NCBI GenBank assembly: GCA_014382685.1
Contig: JACNJG010000113.1
Location: 4,637-12,951 of the forward strand
Source of the DNA: Candidatus Cloacimonadota bacterium
Lineage (GTDB): Bacteria; Cloacimonadota; Cloacimonadia; JGIOTU-2
Direction of reading: 5' to 3'
DNA length: 8,315 nucleotides
The translations under genes and the position numbers were made by a program. Of this stretch, positions 1 through 7,409 are shown one piece after another. Within the stretch, counting starts at the first letter, position 1; the number at the start of each line of letters is the position of its first letter. The notes under the pieces were generated by a model. The model searched no databases and was not told the origin of the DNA. It saw only the letters and a program-made list of their open reading frames with translations.

Positions 1-1808
1 GCACTCAATAAAATTATAGTGACAACAACCAAGCCGGCAAGCATCCAAATCGCATAGGTATGCAATAAACCGGAATGAAGTTTATGAAACACATTACCAA
101 GCCATAAGGAGAACATGGTTCCCCATTTATATATATCAAAATATTTTTTGTCTGCCCACTCGTAGATATTATTAAAGGGTTTCATCGAAGAAATTTCATT
201 GTAGAACTCAACACCTGTAGCTCTGTGCTCTTCAGTTGTAGGATAGGTTCCAACATATTCATCATCGAAGCGGATCTTTTTAAATACAATATAAATGATA
301 AGACCAAGCAGAATCGATGCGGCAAAGAAGTAAAGTATGATCTTTGAACTGTAAAATCCAAGAAGCAGAGTTTTAATAGAACCTGCGCCAATTATTGGCA
401 GCAAGAATAATTTCACTGGAATTGCAAATACGAGCACTCCAAATATTATACAAAGTGCTCCCAGCAAAAGATTAGCAAACCAGTTATTGAAACTGATCTC
501 CTTCACGCCTTCATATTTTTTAGGTAATTTGCTCAAGAATATTGCATGTATGAACTTTATAAAACTGGCAAGAGTAAGTGCACTTCCAAAAACAGCGAGG
601 ACAAAGCAGACATTTAGTACGATCTGCCAGATTGCTCCATGTTGAGAAGCTGCCTCCAGTACACCTTGATAGACCATCCATTTTGAAAAGAATCCATTAA
701 ATGGTGGAACGCCAGAAATTGATAACGCTCCAATTAAAGCAGCGATAAAAGTAAGCGGCATCCGCTTTGCGAGACCGCCTAGCTTTTCTAGTTCTGGAGT
801 ACCTGTTCTCTTTTCAACTGAACCAAATGAAAGGAATAAGCTTGATTTATATATCGCGTGGTTTATCATGTGAAACAAGCCGCCGATTATGCCGATCGGG
901 GTTCCTGTTCCAATACCGAGTACCATATACCCGACCTGGCTCACTGCGCAGTAACCAAGAAGTTTTCGTCCATTATGTTGAATGAGAGCCATCATAACGG
1001 CAATAATAATAGTCAGCGCACCAAGAATCATAACTATAGCTCTAATAGCAAAAGGATAAATGAATAATGAATTCATGATGCGCGCAAGTAGATATATTCC
1101 GAGAAGTTTATCTAAAGCGGCAGGAAGAAGGGCGACACTCTCGATGGGCGCATCCTTGGCAAAATCAGGAACCCATGTATGCATTGGAAATGCGCCGGCT
1201 TTTGCAAATGAGGCAAGTAATAAACAGAAAAATGCAATATATGTGATAACATTTGTTAATGCAATTTTTGTTGAAAAAAGATTACTATCCTGCGTGAGTA
1301 CAAACATAACGATCAAGCCAAAAAGGAGAAGCACATCAGAGGTCCCAATAATAATAAATGATTTACGAGCGCTTTCTGCACTCTTTGGAGCGTTGAGAAG
1401 GTCATATAAGTATATTAGCAGTCCGGAAAGTCCCCAAAAAATTATGAAGGCGATCATATTGGAACTCAGTGCAACACCGTTGCAGAAACTCACAGTTAGC
1501 GTAAAAAGCAGGAAGAATTTTCCTTCATATTCCTTTTTCACATTTTTCAAGCAGTAAATCAGAATTATTGTGCTGAGAATATTTATAAAGAGTAGTATGA
1601 ACTTTGATAAAACATCAGTCTGGAAAATCGTTGAGCCGAATAATGAAAAGCTCAGTGTAGTTGCGCTGAACACCTTGATACTCAGCACCAGCGACCAAAT
1701 TACAGAAGCAAGAGTGATAAGTTTTTTTATAATCTTTGGTACAAAAAGATTAATAATAGTTGCAATTATCGGGATAACGACAAGCAAAAATAGATAATTA
1801 TTCCACAT
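1..1808 (-). CDS. NuoL/HyfB-like proton (or Na+)-transporting membrane subunit of group 4 hydrogenase, 3' end outside window
   Basis: This frame is open from the ATG at 1808 to the window edge, giving 602 visible codons and no stop. It encodes a very hydrophobic protein of the complex I antiporter family (NuoL/M/N, MrpA/D), which moves ions across the inner membrane. Diagnostic motifs are FAKAGAFPMHTWVPD (residues 201-215, with K203 matching the essential TM7 lysine of NuoL), LDKLLGIYLLAR just after it, a YCAVSQVGYMVLG stretch, NHAIYKSSLFL, and SGVPPFNGFFSKW near residue 360. A long tail after about residue 500, with a polar part and a final hydrophobic segment, resembles the NuoL-type C-terminal extension, so little is probably missing. 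The start has an AAAGGG ribosome site 7 nt upstream and lies 25 nt after the large-subunit gene. Oddity: the TM5 position that is Glu in NuoL (E144) appears to be Gly126. The family is certain; the exact subunit name is less so. Confidence 0.93.
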   Translation of the reverse strand, partial: MWNNYLFLLVVIPIIATIINLFVPKIIKKLITLASVIWSLVLSIKVFSATTLSFSLFGSTIFQTDVLSKFILLFINILSTIILIYCLKNVKKEYEGKFFLLFTLTVSFCNGVALSSNMIAFIIFWGLSGLLIYLYDLLNAPKSAESARKSFIIIGTSDVLLLFGLIVMFVLTQDSNLFSTKIALTNVITYIAFFCLLLASFAKAGAFPMHTWVPDFAKDAPIESVALLPAALDKLLGIYLLARIMNSLFIYPFAIRAIVMILGALTIIIAVMMALIQHNGRKLLGYCAVSQVGYMVLGIGTGTPIGIIGGLFHMINHAIYKSSLFLSFGSVEKRTGTPELEKLGGLAKRMPLTFIAALIGALSISGVPPFNGFFSKWMVYQGVLEAASQHGAIWQIVLNVCFVLAVFGSALTLASFIKFIHAIFLSKLPKKYEGVKEISFNNWFANLLLGALCIIFGVLVFAIPVKLFLLPIIGAGSIKTLLLGFYSSKIILYFFAASILLGLIIYIVFKKIRFDDEYVGTYPTTEEHRATGVEFYNEISSMKPFNNIYEWADKKYFDIYKWGTMFSLWLGNVFHKLHSGLLHTYAIWMLAGLVVVTIILLS

Positions 1809-1833
1809 TTATGTACCCTTTCTTCTTGAATTC

Positions 1834-3051
1834 CTAATCTTCAAAAATTCTATCAATGGGTGTTTTCTCGCTACCGGCAACTACCTTCTTGAGATTTGCA
1901 GTTTTCTCACGAGACATGGTTAATATATTATGTTCTAATTTTTTATTATTTTTATCTACAACGCGAATACTTCTTTCGGTACAGCAATAGCATGGGTCAA
2001 CAGCAGCAAGCGTGATAAGTGCATCAGCAAGTGGAATGCCTACACAGGATGCTTTATAAGTAGGAATATTAGAAAAGCTTGGTGCACGGACTTTATGGCG
2101 AAGAGGACGGTTTGAGCCATCACTCCTGATGTAATGGAAAACCTCTCCGCGAGGAGCTTCATAACGTCCAATGCCTTCTCCGGGAGAAATATGTTTTACC
2201 TTATTAAGATATTCACCACCAACTTTCGGGAATGCATCGAGACATTGCCGTATGATTTTAACCGATTCAATAATTTCAAGCACACGGACAACCATTTTGT
2301 CATATACATCGCCATTGGGCAATACTATAACATCAAAATTTACCAGATCATACTCAAGACCGTCATCACGGCGCACATCGATATCCACACCGGAAGCACG
2401 GGCAGTGGGTCCATTTGCACAGTAATTTATTGCATCATCTTTTGTGAGAACACCCACACCCTTCAGGCGTGAACGTAACACAGGATCATCTTTAACTGCG
2501 CCGGCTAACATAAGCATTTTCTTTTCCAGCATATCAAGAACAGGATGAATTTCCGGGATCAATGCATTATCGAAATCTCTGCTGACGCCACCGACACGGA
2601 ACATTGCATAGTGATTTCGATTTCCTGATACCTTTTCAAAAATTTGAAGAACGGGTTCACGATATTTCCATGTCCACATCCAGAGGGTATCATATCCAAT
2701 AAAATGTCCTGCAAGACCGAGCCAGAGAAGATGGCTATGAATTCGTTCCATCTCTCCGATAAAAATTCGTATATATTTTGCTCTTTCAGGAATTTCAACA
2801 TTATCAATGTCTTCCATTGCATGGGCTGCAGCAAAGGGATGAGAGGTCGAACAAATACCACAAATACGCTCAACAAGGAATATTGACTGAGTGTATGATC
2901 TTGTTTCGGATATCTTTTCATGACCTCTATGCATCCAACCGGTTTCCATTTCAATATCAACGACTTTTTCACCTTCGACTTTTATATCAAAGAATTCCGC
3001 TTCTTCCAACAAAGGATGAAAAGGACCTAAAGGAATTCTACATTTGCTCAT
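1834..3051 (-). CDS. Group 4 [NiFe]-hydrogenase large (catalytic) subunit, NuoD-related
   Basis: This 405-residue protein belongs to the 49-kDa/NuoD and energy-converting hydrogenase large-subunit family. It carries the active site for reversible H2 oxidation and proton reduction on the cytoplasmic side of the membrane. The N-terminal L1 motif ERICGICSTSHP supplies C64 and C67, and the C-terminal L2 motif DPCYCCTER supplies C354 and C357. These are the four Ni ligands that complex I NuoD has lost, which is why it is called a hydrogenase. GWMHRGHEK (38-46) is the usual family motif before L1. In HycE the protein is cleaved after the Arg of L2; here 45 residues follow R360, so processing is possible but unproven. 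C356 is an extra cysteine inside L2. The ATG has GAGGAG 6 nt upstream, and the gene starts 24 nt after the NuoC-like stop. The subgroup within group 4 was not determined. Confidence 0.95.
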   Translation of the reverse strand: MSKCRIPLGPFHPLLEEAEFFDIKVEGEKVVDIEMETGWMHRGHEKISETRSYTQSIFLVERICGICSTSHPFAAAHAMEDIDNVEIPERAKYIRIFIGEMERIHSHLLWLGLAGHFIGYDTLWMWTWKYREPVLQIFEKVSGNRNHYAMFRVGGVSRDFDNALIPEIHPVLDMLEKKMLMLAGAVKDDPVLRSRLKGVGVLTKDDAINYCANGPTARASGVDIDVRRDDGLEYDLVNFDVIVLPNGDVYDKMVVRVLEIIESVKIIRQCLDAFPKVGGEYLNKVKHISPGEGIGRYEAPRGEVFHYIRSDGSNRPLRHKVRAPSFSNIPTYKASCVGIPLADALITLAAVDPCYCCTERSIRVVDKNNKKLEHNILTMSREKTANLKKVVAGSEKTPIDRIFED

Positions 3052-3075
3052 TGCATGCTCCTCTGCATAAACCTG

Positions 3076-3525
3076 TTACTTCTCTTTCGTTCTGTTGCGA
3101 TTAAAACGCATAGGATGGTCATCCTCAGTAAAATGCGGATTGTTTATTGTCAGCAATTTTTTCAGTTCGGGATGTCCTTTGAACTTAATACCAAAAAGAT
3201 CGTACATTTCTCTTTCGATCCAGTTCGCACCTTCGATCAGTGGTGTTATTGAATTTATTTCAGGATTTTTCAGACCAGTTTTGACACGCGGATTATAATA
3301 AATTCCAGTTGTGTCGTCAGAGAAATGGTAAAGAACTTCGAGCCCGTCATAAACCTCTGTTGCAGTACAGATAGAAAGACGGCATCCCATTGTGTTAAAG
3401 AGATAATCGGATATCTCCCAAAGATCTTCGTTCTTTACATTAAAGTAATTTCTTCTTGGCTTCTTAATAACTTTCGTCATTTTATCTTGAAATTTTTCAA
3501 AAAATTCTGTACCTTTATCGCTCAT
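3076..3525 (-). CDS. NuoC-like 30-kDa subunit of group 4 hydrogenase
   Basis: This 149-residue protein shows the 30-kDa (NuoC/HycE N-terminal) signature at residues 99-125: GANWIEREMYDLFGI followed by KFKGHPELKKLL. It is a structural subunit that binds the catalytic large subunit in the peripheral arm and has no cofactor of its own. The start at 3525 is preferred over the in-frame ATG at 3585, which lies deep inside the NuoB-like gene. The 3525 ATG overlaps the upstream TGA as ATGA and has an AGGAA ribosome site 7 nt upstream, which suggests translational coupling of the two subunits. The protein is short, ending soon after the signature (HFTEDDHPMRFNRN), as is usual for hydrogenase-type homologues that are not fused to the large subunit. 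Confident call. Confidence 0.93.
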   Translation of the reverse strand: MSDKGTEFFEKFQDKMTKVIKKPRRNYFNVKNEDLWEISDYLFNTMGCRLSICTATEVYDGLEVLYHFSDDTTGIYYNPRVKTGLKNPEINSITPLIEGANWIEREMYDLFGIKFKGHPELKKLLTINNPHFTEDDHPMRFNRNRTKEK

Positions 3526-3941
3526 TTTAATGTTCCTAATAATTTTAATACGCCATCTATCATAGCTTCGGGTTTCGGGGGACATCCCGTTACGTAGGCA
3601 TTAACAGGAATGATCTTTTCAAGAGGCATTCCCGCTGCATTATAACTTGTTTTAAAGGTTGCTCCTCCTGCAGTACAGGTTCCGATACCGATCACAAAAA
3701 TGGGCTTTGCTGCCTGCTCGTATAATTGTTTGATGCGCGGAGCAACTTTATAGGACACTACTCCAGTCACAAGGAGAACATCTGCATGGCGAACCGAACC
3801 GACCAGTTTTATTCCAAATCTTTCAATATCATATCCGGGAGTTATGAGATCGAGAATTTCAATATCGCAGTTGTTACACGGACTGGCACTGACATGGAAA
3901 ACCCAAATTGATTTTTTAATAATTTTATTATAGAATGCCAT
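3522..3941 (-). CDS. NuoB-like small subunit of group 4 [NiFe]-hydrogenase, one [4Fe-4S] cluster
   Basis: This 139-residue protein carries the proximal [4Fe-4S] cluster that passes electrons to the [NiFe] site, at the junction of the peripheral and membrane arms. Four cysteines fit the family pattern: PCNNCDIEILD (C22, C25), GIGTCTAGG (C89) and VTGCPPKPEAM (C120). Spacing and length match Ech/Hyc/Mbh-type small subunits and the NuoB (20-kDa) family; there is no Tat signal, as expected for a group 4 enzyme. The adjacent CxxC at the N-terminal site is the hydrogenase-type spacing, unlike the vicinal CC of complex I NuoB. An AGGAG ribosome site overlaps the end of the NuoH-like gene, only 3 nt separate the two genes, and the stop overlaps the NuoC-like start as ATGA. 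Confidence 0.95.
   Translation of the reverse strand: MAFYNKIIKKSIWVFHVSASPCNNCDIEILDLITPGYDIERFGIKLVGSVRHADVLLVTGVVSYKVAPRIKQLYEQAAKPIFVIGIGTCTAGGATFKTSYNAAGMPLEKIIPVNAYVTGCPPKPEAMIDGVLKLLGTLK
3533..3537 (-). promoter_or_regulatory. Ribosome binding site choosing the NuoC-like start at 3525
   Basis: The minus strand reads AGGAA, CATTAAA, ATGA. The ATG overlaps the TGA stop of the NuoB-like gene. This site, and not the upstream in-frame ATG at 3585, best explains initiation of the NuoC-like subunit. Confidence 0.75.
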
Positions 3942-3944
3942 AAT

Positions 3945-4874
3945 TTACACTCCTATGATTGCCAGAATTACGGCGATAAGAGCAAGGGGGCTTGCCCATT
4001 TCCAGAAGAAATTAATTGCAGTATCAATACGTACACGCGGGTTTGTGTTTCTTATCAGAATCATAACAACCACGATAAGCAAGTACTTCCCGATTCCAGC
4101 CATTATCGATCCGAAAGAAGCAAAGCTCATTCCGCCCCAGAAAAGAATAACAAGAAGCATAGGAAGGAATACATACATCATATAATGTGCCAGTTTCCAG
4201 AAAGCAAGCAGCGGACCGGAATACTCCATGAGCGGACCTTCAACAATTTCTGTTTCGGCTTCTGCAATATCAAAGGGAACCAAACCCATCTTTGCCTGAA
4301 GACACAGGATGCCAACGATGAATGCAATAATGCCGGAAGCGCTTCCAATGATCATACCGTTTGCGTTTTGATATGCTAAAATTTGTGTAAGATCGATCTT
4401 ATATCCTGCTTGAATGATAGGAACAAGGATAACCAGCACGAAAGCGAGTTCATCGGAAATGAGCATTTTCATTTCTCTTCCTGCCCCAATACTGGAATAT
4501 ACATTTCCGGTCGAAGATGCACCAAGTATCAAACAAACAGAATAGATAACCATAAGATATATTATGAAAATCAGATCACCGCCGATGCCAACATGATAGA
4601 AGAAAGACATGCCCACGATCGTAGAGGTCATTATTACGGATGCAAAAGCAATAATAGGTGCAATTACAAATATAAAATATGGAGTGTTCTTAATAAGAAT
4701 GATCTCTTTTCCCCACAATTTGAATACATCATAAAAATTCTGAAAGAACGGAGGACCAACACGGAATTGTACCCGTGCACTGACCTTTCTCTCTATCCAT
4801 CCTACGATAAGACCGAACACAGAAGCAAAAAGAAAACCGGGAAACACGAGCAAATAGAACAAATATTTTAGCAT
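3945..4874 (-). CDS. NuoH/HycD/EchB-like membrane anchor subunit of group 4 hydrogenase
   Basis: This 309-residue, strongly hydrophobic protein with about eight membrane segments belongs to the respiratory-chain NADH dehydrogenase subunit 1 family. It anchors the peripheral arm to the membrane and couples electron transfer to ion pumping. Both family signatures are present: IERKVSARVQFRVGPP (27-42), with the charged cytoplasmic loop following helix 1, and PFDIAEAETEIVEGPLMEYS (200-219), the acidic loop facing the peripheral arm. A further conserved arginine/asparagine-rich turn, LIRNTNPRVRID, lies near residue 273. The ATG at 4874 has an AGGAG ribosome site 6 nt upstream. It follows the polyferredoxin gene by 28 nt and nearly abuts the NuoB-like gene. 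Length and motifs are normal for the family. Confidence 0.95.
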   Translation of the reverse strand: MLKYLFYLLVFPGFLFASVFGLIVGWIERKVSARVQFRVGPPFFQNFYDVFKLWGKEIILIKNTPYFIFVIAPIIAFASVIMTSTIVGMSFFYHVGIGGDLIFIIYLMVIYSVCLILGASSTGNVYSSIGAGREMKMLISDELAFVLVILVPIIQAGYKIDLTQILAYQNANGMIIGSASGIIAFIVGILCLQAKMGLVPFDIAEAETEIVEGPLMEYSGPLLAFWKLAHYMMYVFLPMLLVILFWGGMSFASFGSIMAGIGKYLLIVVVMILIRNTNPRVRIDTAINFFWKWASPLALIAVILAIIGV

Positions 4875-4902
4875 TTTATCTCCTGAACCTCATCATCCTA
4901 CA

Positions 4903-5409
4903 CTATTTATTTTTCCCGACTTTATTGCGCCAATGATGTGTTTTTACTGCCATTCTGCTGCCCACAAGATAGATATTATTTTCAGGATCGTCTTCATCGA
5001 TATCGACCATTGTGAGCGTCTCATTTGGTGCAGTTTTCACACAAAGCGGAACATAGTTCGGGTCATTTTCCAACTGATTCAAACAGAAATCACAATTTTG
5101 TGATATATAATTGATAACCTCCGGAAAGATCGTACCAAAGGGACAGGCAAGGATGCAGCTCTTACAGCCAACACAGCGCATATTATGACGAACGATCATA
5201 TTATTCTCGTCATGTTCAAGTGCATCTTTGGGGCATGCTTCGATGCAGAAGGATTCCTTGCACTGGCGGCAGTAAGCGCCGAATTCTGCGATCTCTACAA
5301 TAGAAAATACACCGCGATTAGCTCCTTCGTGGTAAAGATATTCACAATCAATGCATTCGAGACTTTCTTCTTTGAGAAGCTTTGGTATATCTACAAATAA
5401 TCTTTTCAT
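4903..5409 (-). CDS. HycB/CooF-like polyferredoxin (4Fe-4S electron-transfer subunit) with reduced cysteine set
   Basis: This 168-residue soluble iron-sulfur protein probably wires the flavin module to the hydrogenase, in the place where many group 4 operons carry a NuoI-like subunit. Two complete cluster motifs are visible: CRQCKESFCIEACP (C47, C50, C55, C59) and CVGCKSCILACP (C79, C82, C85, C89). Partial motifs are CIDC (C19, C22), CDFC (C106, C109) and C123. In HycB/CooF/DmsB-type proteins there are normally sixteen cysteines for four clusters. Here the third and fourth cysteines of the first motif are replaced (by L25 and G29), and the last cysteine is A127 in CVKTAP. Thirteen family cysteines remain, so probably two or three clusters. 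An AAAGGA ribosome site lies about 11 nt upstream; the gap to the flavoprotein gene is 28 nt. It could equally be described as a HydN-type ferredoxin. Confidence 0.9.
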   Translation of the reverse strand: MKRLFVDIPKLLKEESLECIDCEYLYHEGANRGVFSIVEIAEFGAYCRQCKESFCIEACPKDALEHDENNMIVRHNMRCVGCKSCILACPFGTIFPEVINYISQNCDFCLNQLENDPNYVPLCVKTAPNETLTMVDIDEDDPENNIYLVGSRMAVKTHHWRNKVGKNK

Positions 5410-5437
5410 GATACTGTCTTTCCTTTAATATATAAAC

Positions 5438-6265
5438 TTAATCCCAGATTTTTTCTTCGTCCTTGATCTGCTCATAAGTGAACACGGGACCATCTTTGCA
5501 TGCATAATATTTACCCATTACGCAATGCCTGCACTGACCGAATCCGCAGTACATCTTTTTCTCCATAGACAGATAGATATTCTCCGGTTTAAGACCTTTA
5601 TCGAGCAGAGAAAAGGTTCCGAACTTCATCATAATAGGAGGTCCGCATACAATTGCGATCGCATCTTTGGGATCAATATTGATGTCATCCAGCAGAACTG
5701 TGACCACTCCGGTTTTCCCATTCCAATCGACACCATCAGGACATTTATCGACTGTACAGAGATGATGAATTCCTTCAACGGCCTTCCATTCATCGATCTG
5801 ATCCTTGTAGATCATATCTGCAGGTGTTCTAGCGCCGAAGCACACAGTAATACTTTTGTAATCTTTGACGTCATGGATCATGGTTTGGAGAAGGCATCGA
5901 AGTGGAGCAAGTCCTACACCACCACCAAGAAGAAGGACATCTTTTCCTCTGAATTTATCAAGAGGATAGCCCTTTCCGTAAGGTCCGCGAATGCCCATCA
6001 CATCGCCTTTTTTGACTTTATGAATTTCATTGGTCACAAATCCGGCATTCATGATGGTCACCCACATTTTTTCTGTTTCATAATGTGATGATGAAGGAGT
6101 AAATGGCGCCTCACCAATTCCGGGTAATGAGAGTTCAATAAACTGACCTGTAGCAAATTCAAAAGGTTTCTCGGGCTTGAGATAGAAAGATTTGATCGTT
6201 GGAGATTCTTCGATTACTTCGAGGACATCAGCTTTTAATACTTCATAGGGGTTTTTGTCTGGCAA
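5438..6265 (-). CDS. HydG/AsrB-like FAD/NAD(P)-binding oxidoreductase with [2Fe-2S] cluster (hydrogenase gamma-subunit type)
   Basis: This 275-residue protein of the ferredoxin-NADP reductase superfamily exchanges electrons between NAD(P)H and iron-sulfur partners through FAD. The FAD domain covers about residues 8-103, with GEAPFTPSSS (51-60) in place of the classical RxYS, as in HydG/AsrB relatives. The nucleotide domain (about 107-225) contains LLLGGGVGLAPLR and VCGPPIMMKF. A C-terminal [2Fe-2S] site, as in PyrK, is formed by C240, C245, C248 and C256 (CGFGQCRHC, then CKDGPVF). It is the usual partner of a HydB/AsrA protein, encoded immediately upstream. Translation apparently starts at a TTG at 6265, since AGGAGG lies 6 nt before it and no in-frame ATG occurs before residue 67. 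NAD versus NADP preference cannot be read. A sulfite reductase role is less likely in this context. Confidence 0.92.
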   Translation of the reverse strand: MPDKNPYEVLKADVLEVIEESPTIKSFYLKPEKPFEFATGQFIELSLPGIGEAPFTPSSSHYETEKMWVTIMNAGFVTNEIHKVKKGDVMGIRGPYGKGYPLDKFRGKDVLLLGGGVGLAPLRCLLQTMIHDVKDYKSITVCFGARTPADMIYKDQIDEWKAVEGIHHLCTVDKCPDGVDWNGKTGVVTVLLDDINIDPKDAIAIVCGPPIMMKFGTFSLLDKGLKPENIYLSMEKKMYCGFGQCRHCVMGKYYACKDGPVFTYEQIKDEEKIWD

Positions 6266-6266
6266 C

Positions 6267-7289
6267 CTAAACCTCCTGTAAACTTTGAATAACTTCTCGT
6301 AAATCGATTTCTGCAGGGCAGGCGGAAATGCAACGTCCGCAGCCCGTACATCCTAATTTATCGAAATTAAATTTCATAAAATTATATTTGCATTGATAGC
6401 GGTTTCTGAAGGTTTCCCATCGGTGTTCACGCGGGGTTCCTCCTCCTGCGACCTCGGCATATCCCACAAGCTGGCAGGAATCCCATGAACGAACCTTGCG
6501 GAATTCTTCCTTCGTGCTTTCATCATTAAGAATAAGACAGTAACAGGTCGGGCATATATTTGTACATGCACCGCATTGGACACATTCATTGCAGAAGTCT
6601 TTCCAAACAGAAGCTTCCTTATTCTCTGTGATAACATCATAATGTCTGTCCGGCGTGAAATCAGAATTTATATCCCTGACTTTTTTAAGAACTTCAGCAC
6701 GATTTGCCTCGCGAATTTCTTTATCTTTATCAGTAACTTCAGCCAGCGAGCATACTTCCTTTATCTTCTCAATAAGTTCCTCACCCTTCTTACTACCAAC
6801 CTCAATAATGAATTTATCATCAACCGGAGAAAGATTGAGATCAAATAATGCTTGCCCTTCCGTATCATTATTTGGATATGGATTATTATCAAGCAAAACA
6901 CAATGACATGTCTGCAACGTATCTGTACAATCGCAACTTATGATGTATGAACTATCCCTCCAGATTTTGTAATTCGGCTCAACGAAATTATCCTTGAGAA
7001 GTGCATCATCCAGAACTGCAAGCCCAAGCAGATCGCAATTTTTCACACCTGCAATGATCCTCTTATTGGACTTGGCAGAAGGGGGAAGCACGCTTTCTGA
7101 AGGCATATAAAACAGAGTTCTTACAGGATCGACAGTTCGATATTTATCCAGTATAAATTCTTTATCCGGATCATATTTTTTGAAAACTAGATCATCGTTT
7201 TCTCTCTCTGTCTGATATGGAACAAAAACATCAAATTTTGATTGTATAGTATCGAAAAATTTAATTAGATCGGATTTTGAAACGACCAT
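6267..7289 (-). CDS. HydB/AsrA-like 4Fe-4S dicluster protein (sulfhydrogenase beta-subunit type)
   Basis: This 340-residue iron-sulfur protein is of the HydB (sulfhydrogenase beta) / AsrA (anaerobic sulfite reductase A) family, a cytoplasmic electron relay that works with a HydG/AsrB flavoprotein. The N-terminal region has the family motif GVKNCDLLGLAVLD (81-94) and a cysteine-rich patch, C119, C121, C128, C130, that may bind a further cluster. The C-terminal dicluster region has CVQCGACTNICPTCYC (C236, C239, C242, C246 as ligands) and CTGCGRCISACPAEIDL (C314, C317, C320, C324), separated by the typical SWDSCQLVGYAEVAGGGTPR stretch. It is the first gene of the hydrogenase operon; its AAAGGAC ribosome site precedes the ATG at 7289. 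Its TAG stop lies 1 nt from the TTG of the flavoprotein gene, so the two are almost surely co-translated. Confidence 0.92.
   Translation of the reverse strand: MVVSKSDLIKFFDTIQSKFDVFVPYQTERENDDLVFKKYDPDKEFILDKYRTVDPVRTLFYMPSESVLPPSAKSNKRIIAGVKNCDLLGLAVLDDALLKDNFVEPNYKIWRDSSYIISCDCTDTLQTCHCVLLDNNPYPNNDTEGQALFDLNLSPVDDKFIIEVGSKKGEELIEKIKEVCSLAEVTDKDKEIREANRAEVLKKVRDINSDFTPDRHYDVITENKEASVWKDFCNECVQCGACTNICPTCYCLILNDESTKEEFRKVRSWDSCQLVGYAEVAGGGTPREHRWETFRNRYQCKYNFMKFNFDKLGCTGCGRCISACPAEIDLREVIQSLQEV
6272..6277 (-). promoter_or_regulatory. Strong ribosome binding site fixing a TTG start
   Basis: The minus strand reads AGGAGG, then TTTAGG, then TTG. The site lies inside the last codons of the HydB-like gene (CAG GAG GTT TAG). 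It supports TTG at 6265 as the start of the flavoprotein, since no ATG or GTG in frame lies nearby. Confidence 0.8.
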
Positions 7290-7377
7290 TTCTGTCCTTT
7301 CTCACTCAAGCTTTTAGGTCTAATCATATAATAAATTTCTTTTGAAGTAACTTATTTGGTCGGTAAAACCGTTGGTG

Positions 7378-7394
7378 CTTGTCAACGTGTCAAG
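7378..7394. promoter_or_regulatory. Imperfect 17-bp palindrome, candidate operator
   Basis: On the minus strand it reads CTTGACACGTTGACAAG. Six of eight symmetric positions pair, and the core TTGAC-N5-GACAA loosely recalls CRP/FNR-family half-sites. It lies 89-105 nt upstream of the first hydrogenase gene and overlaps two TTGACA sequences. A regulatory role is inference only. Confidence 0.3.
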
Positions 7395-7409
7395 TTTTTC
7401 TGAGAAAGT

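Noticed and set aside
1060..1557. 165-codon open frame on the plus strand
   Set aside because: It lies entirely antisense to the NuoL-like gene, whose protein has unmistakable family motifs; the plus-strand product has none.
3526..3585. 20-residue N-terminal extension of the NuoC-like protein from the ATG at 3585
   Set aside because: It would overlap the NuoB-like gene by 64 nt, whereas the ATG at 3525 has a good ribosome site and a classical ATGA overlap.
1834..4874. Respiratory complex I (NADH-quinone oxidoreductase) identity for the Nuo-like genes
   Set aside because: The large subunit retains both CxxC Ni-binding pairs and the small subunit has hydrogenase-type cysteine spacing, so a group 4 hydrogenase fits better.
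5525..6088. 187-codon open frame on the plus strand
   Set aside because: It is antisense to the flavoprotein gene with clear FAD, NAD(P) and [2Fe-2S] motifs, and its product resembles nothing known.
5438..7289. Anaerobic sulfite reductase AsrA/AsrB
   Set aside because: The family resemblance is real, but no siroheme subunit AsrC is next to the pair; the two genes are instead tightly joined to hydrogenase genes.
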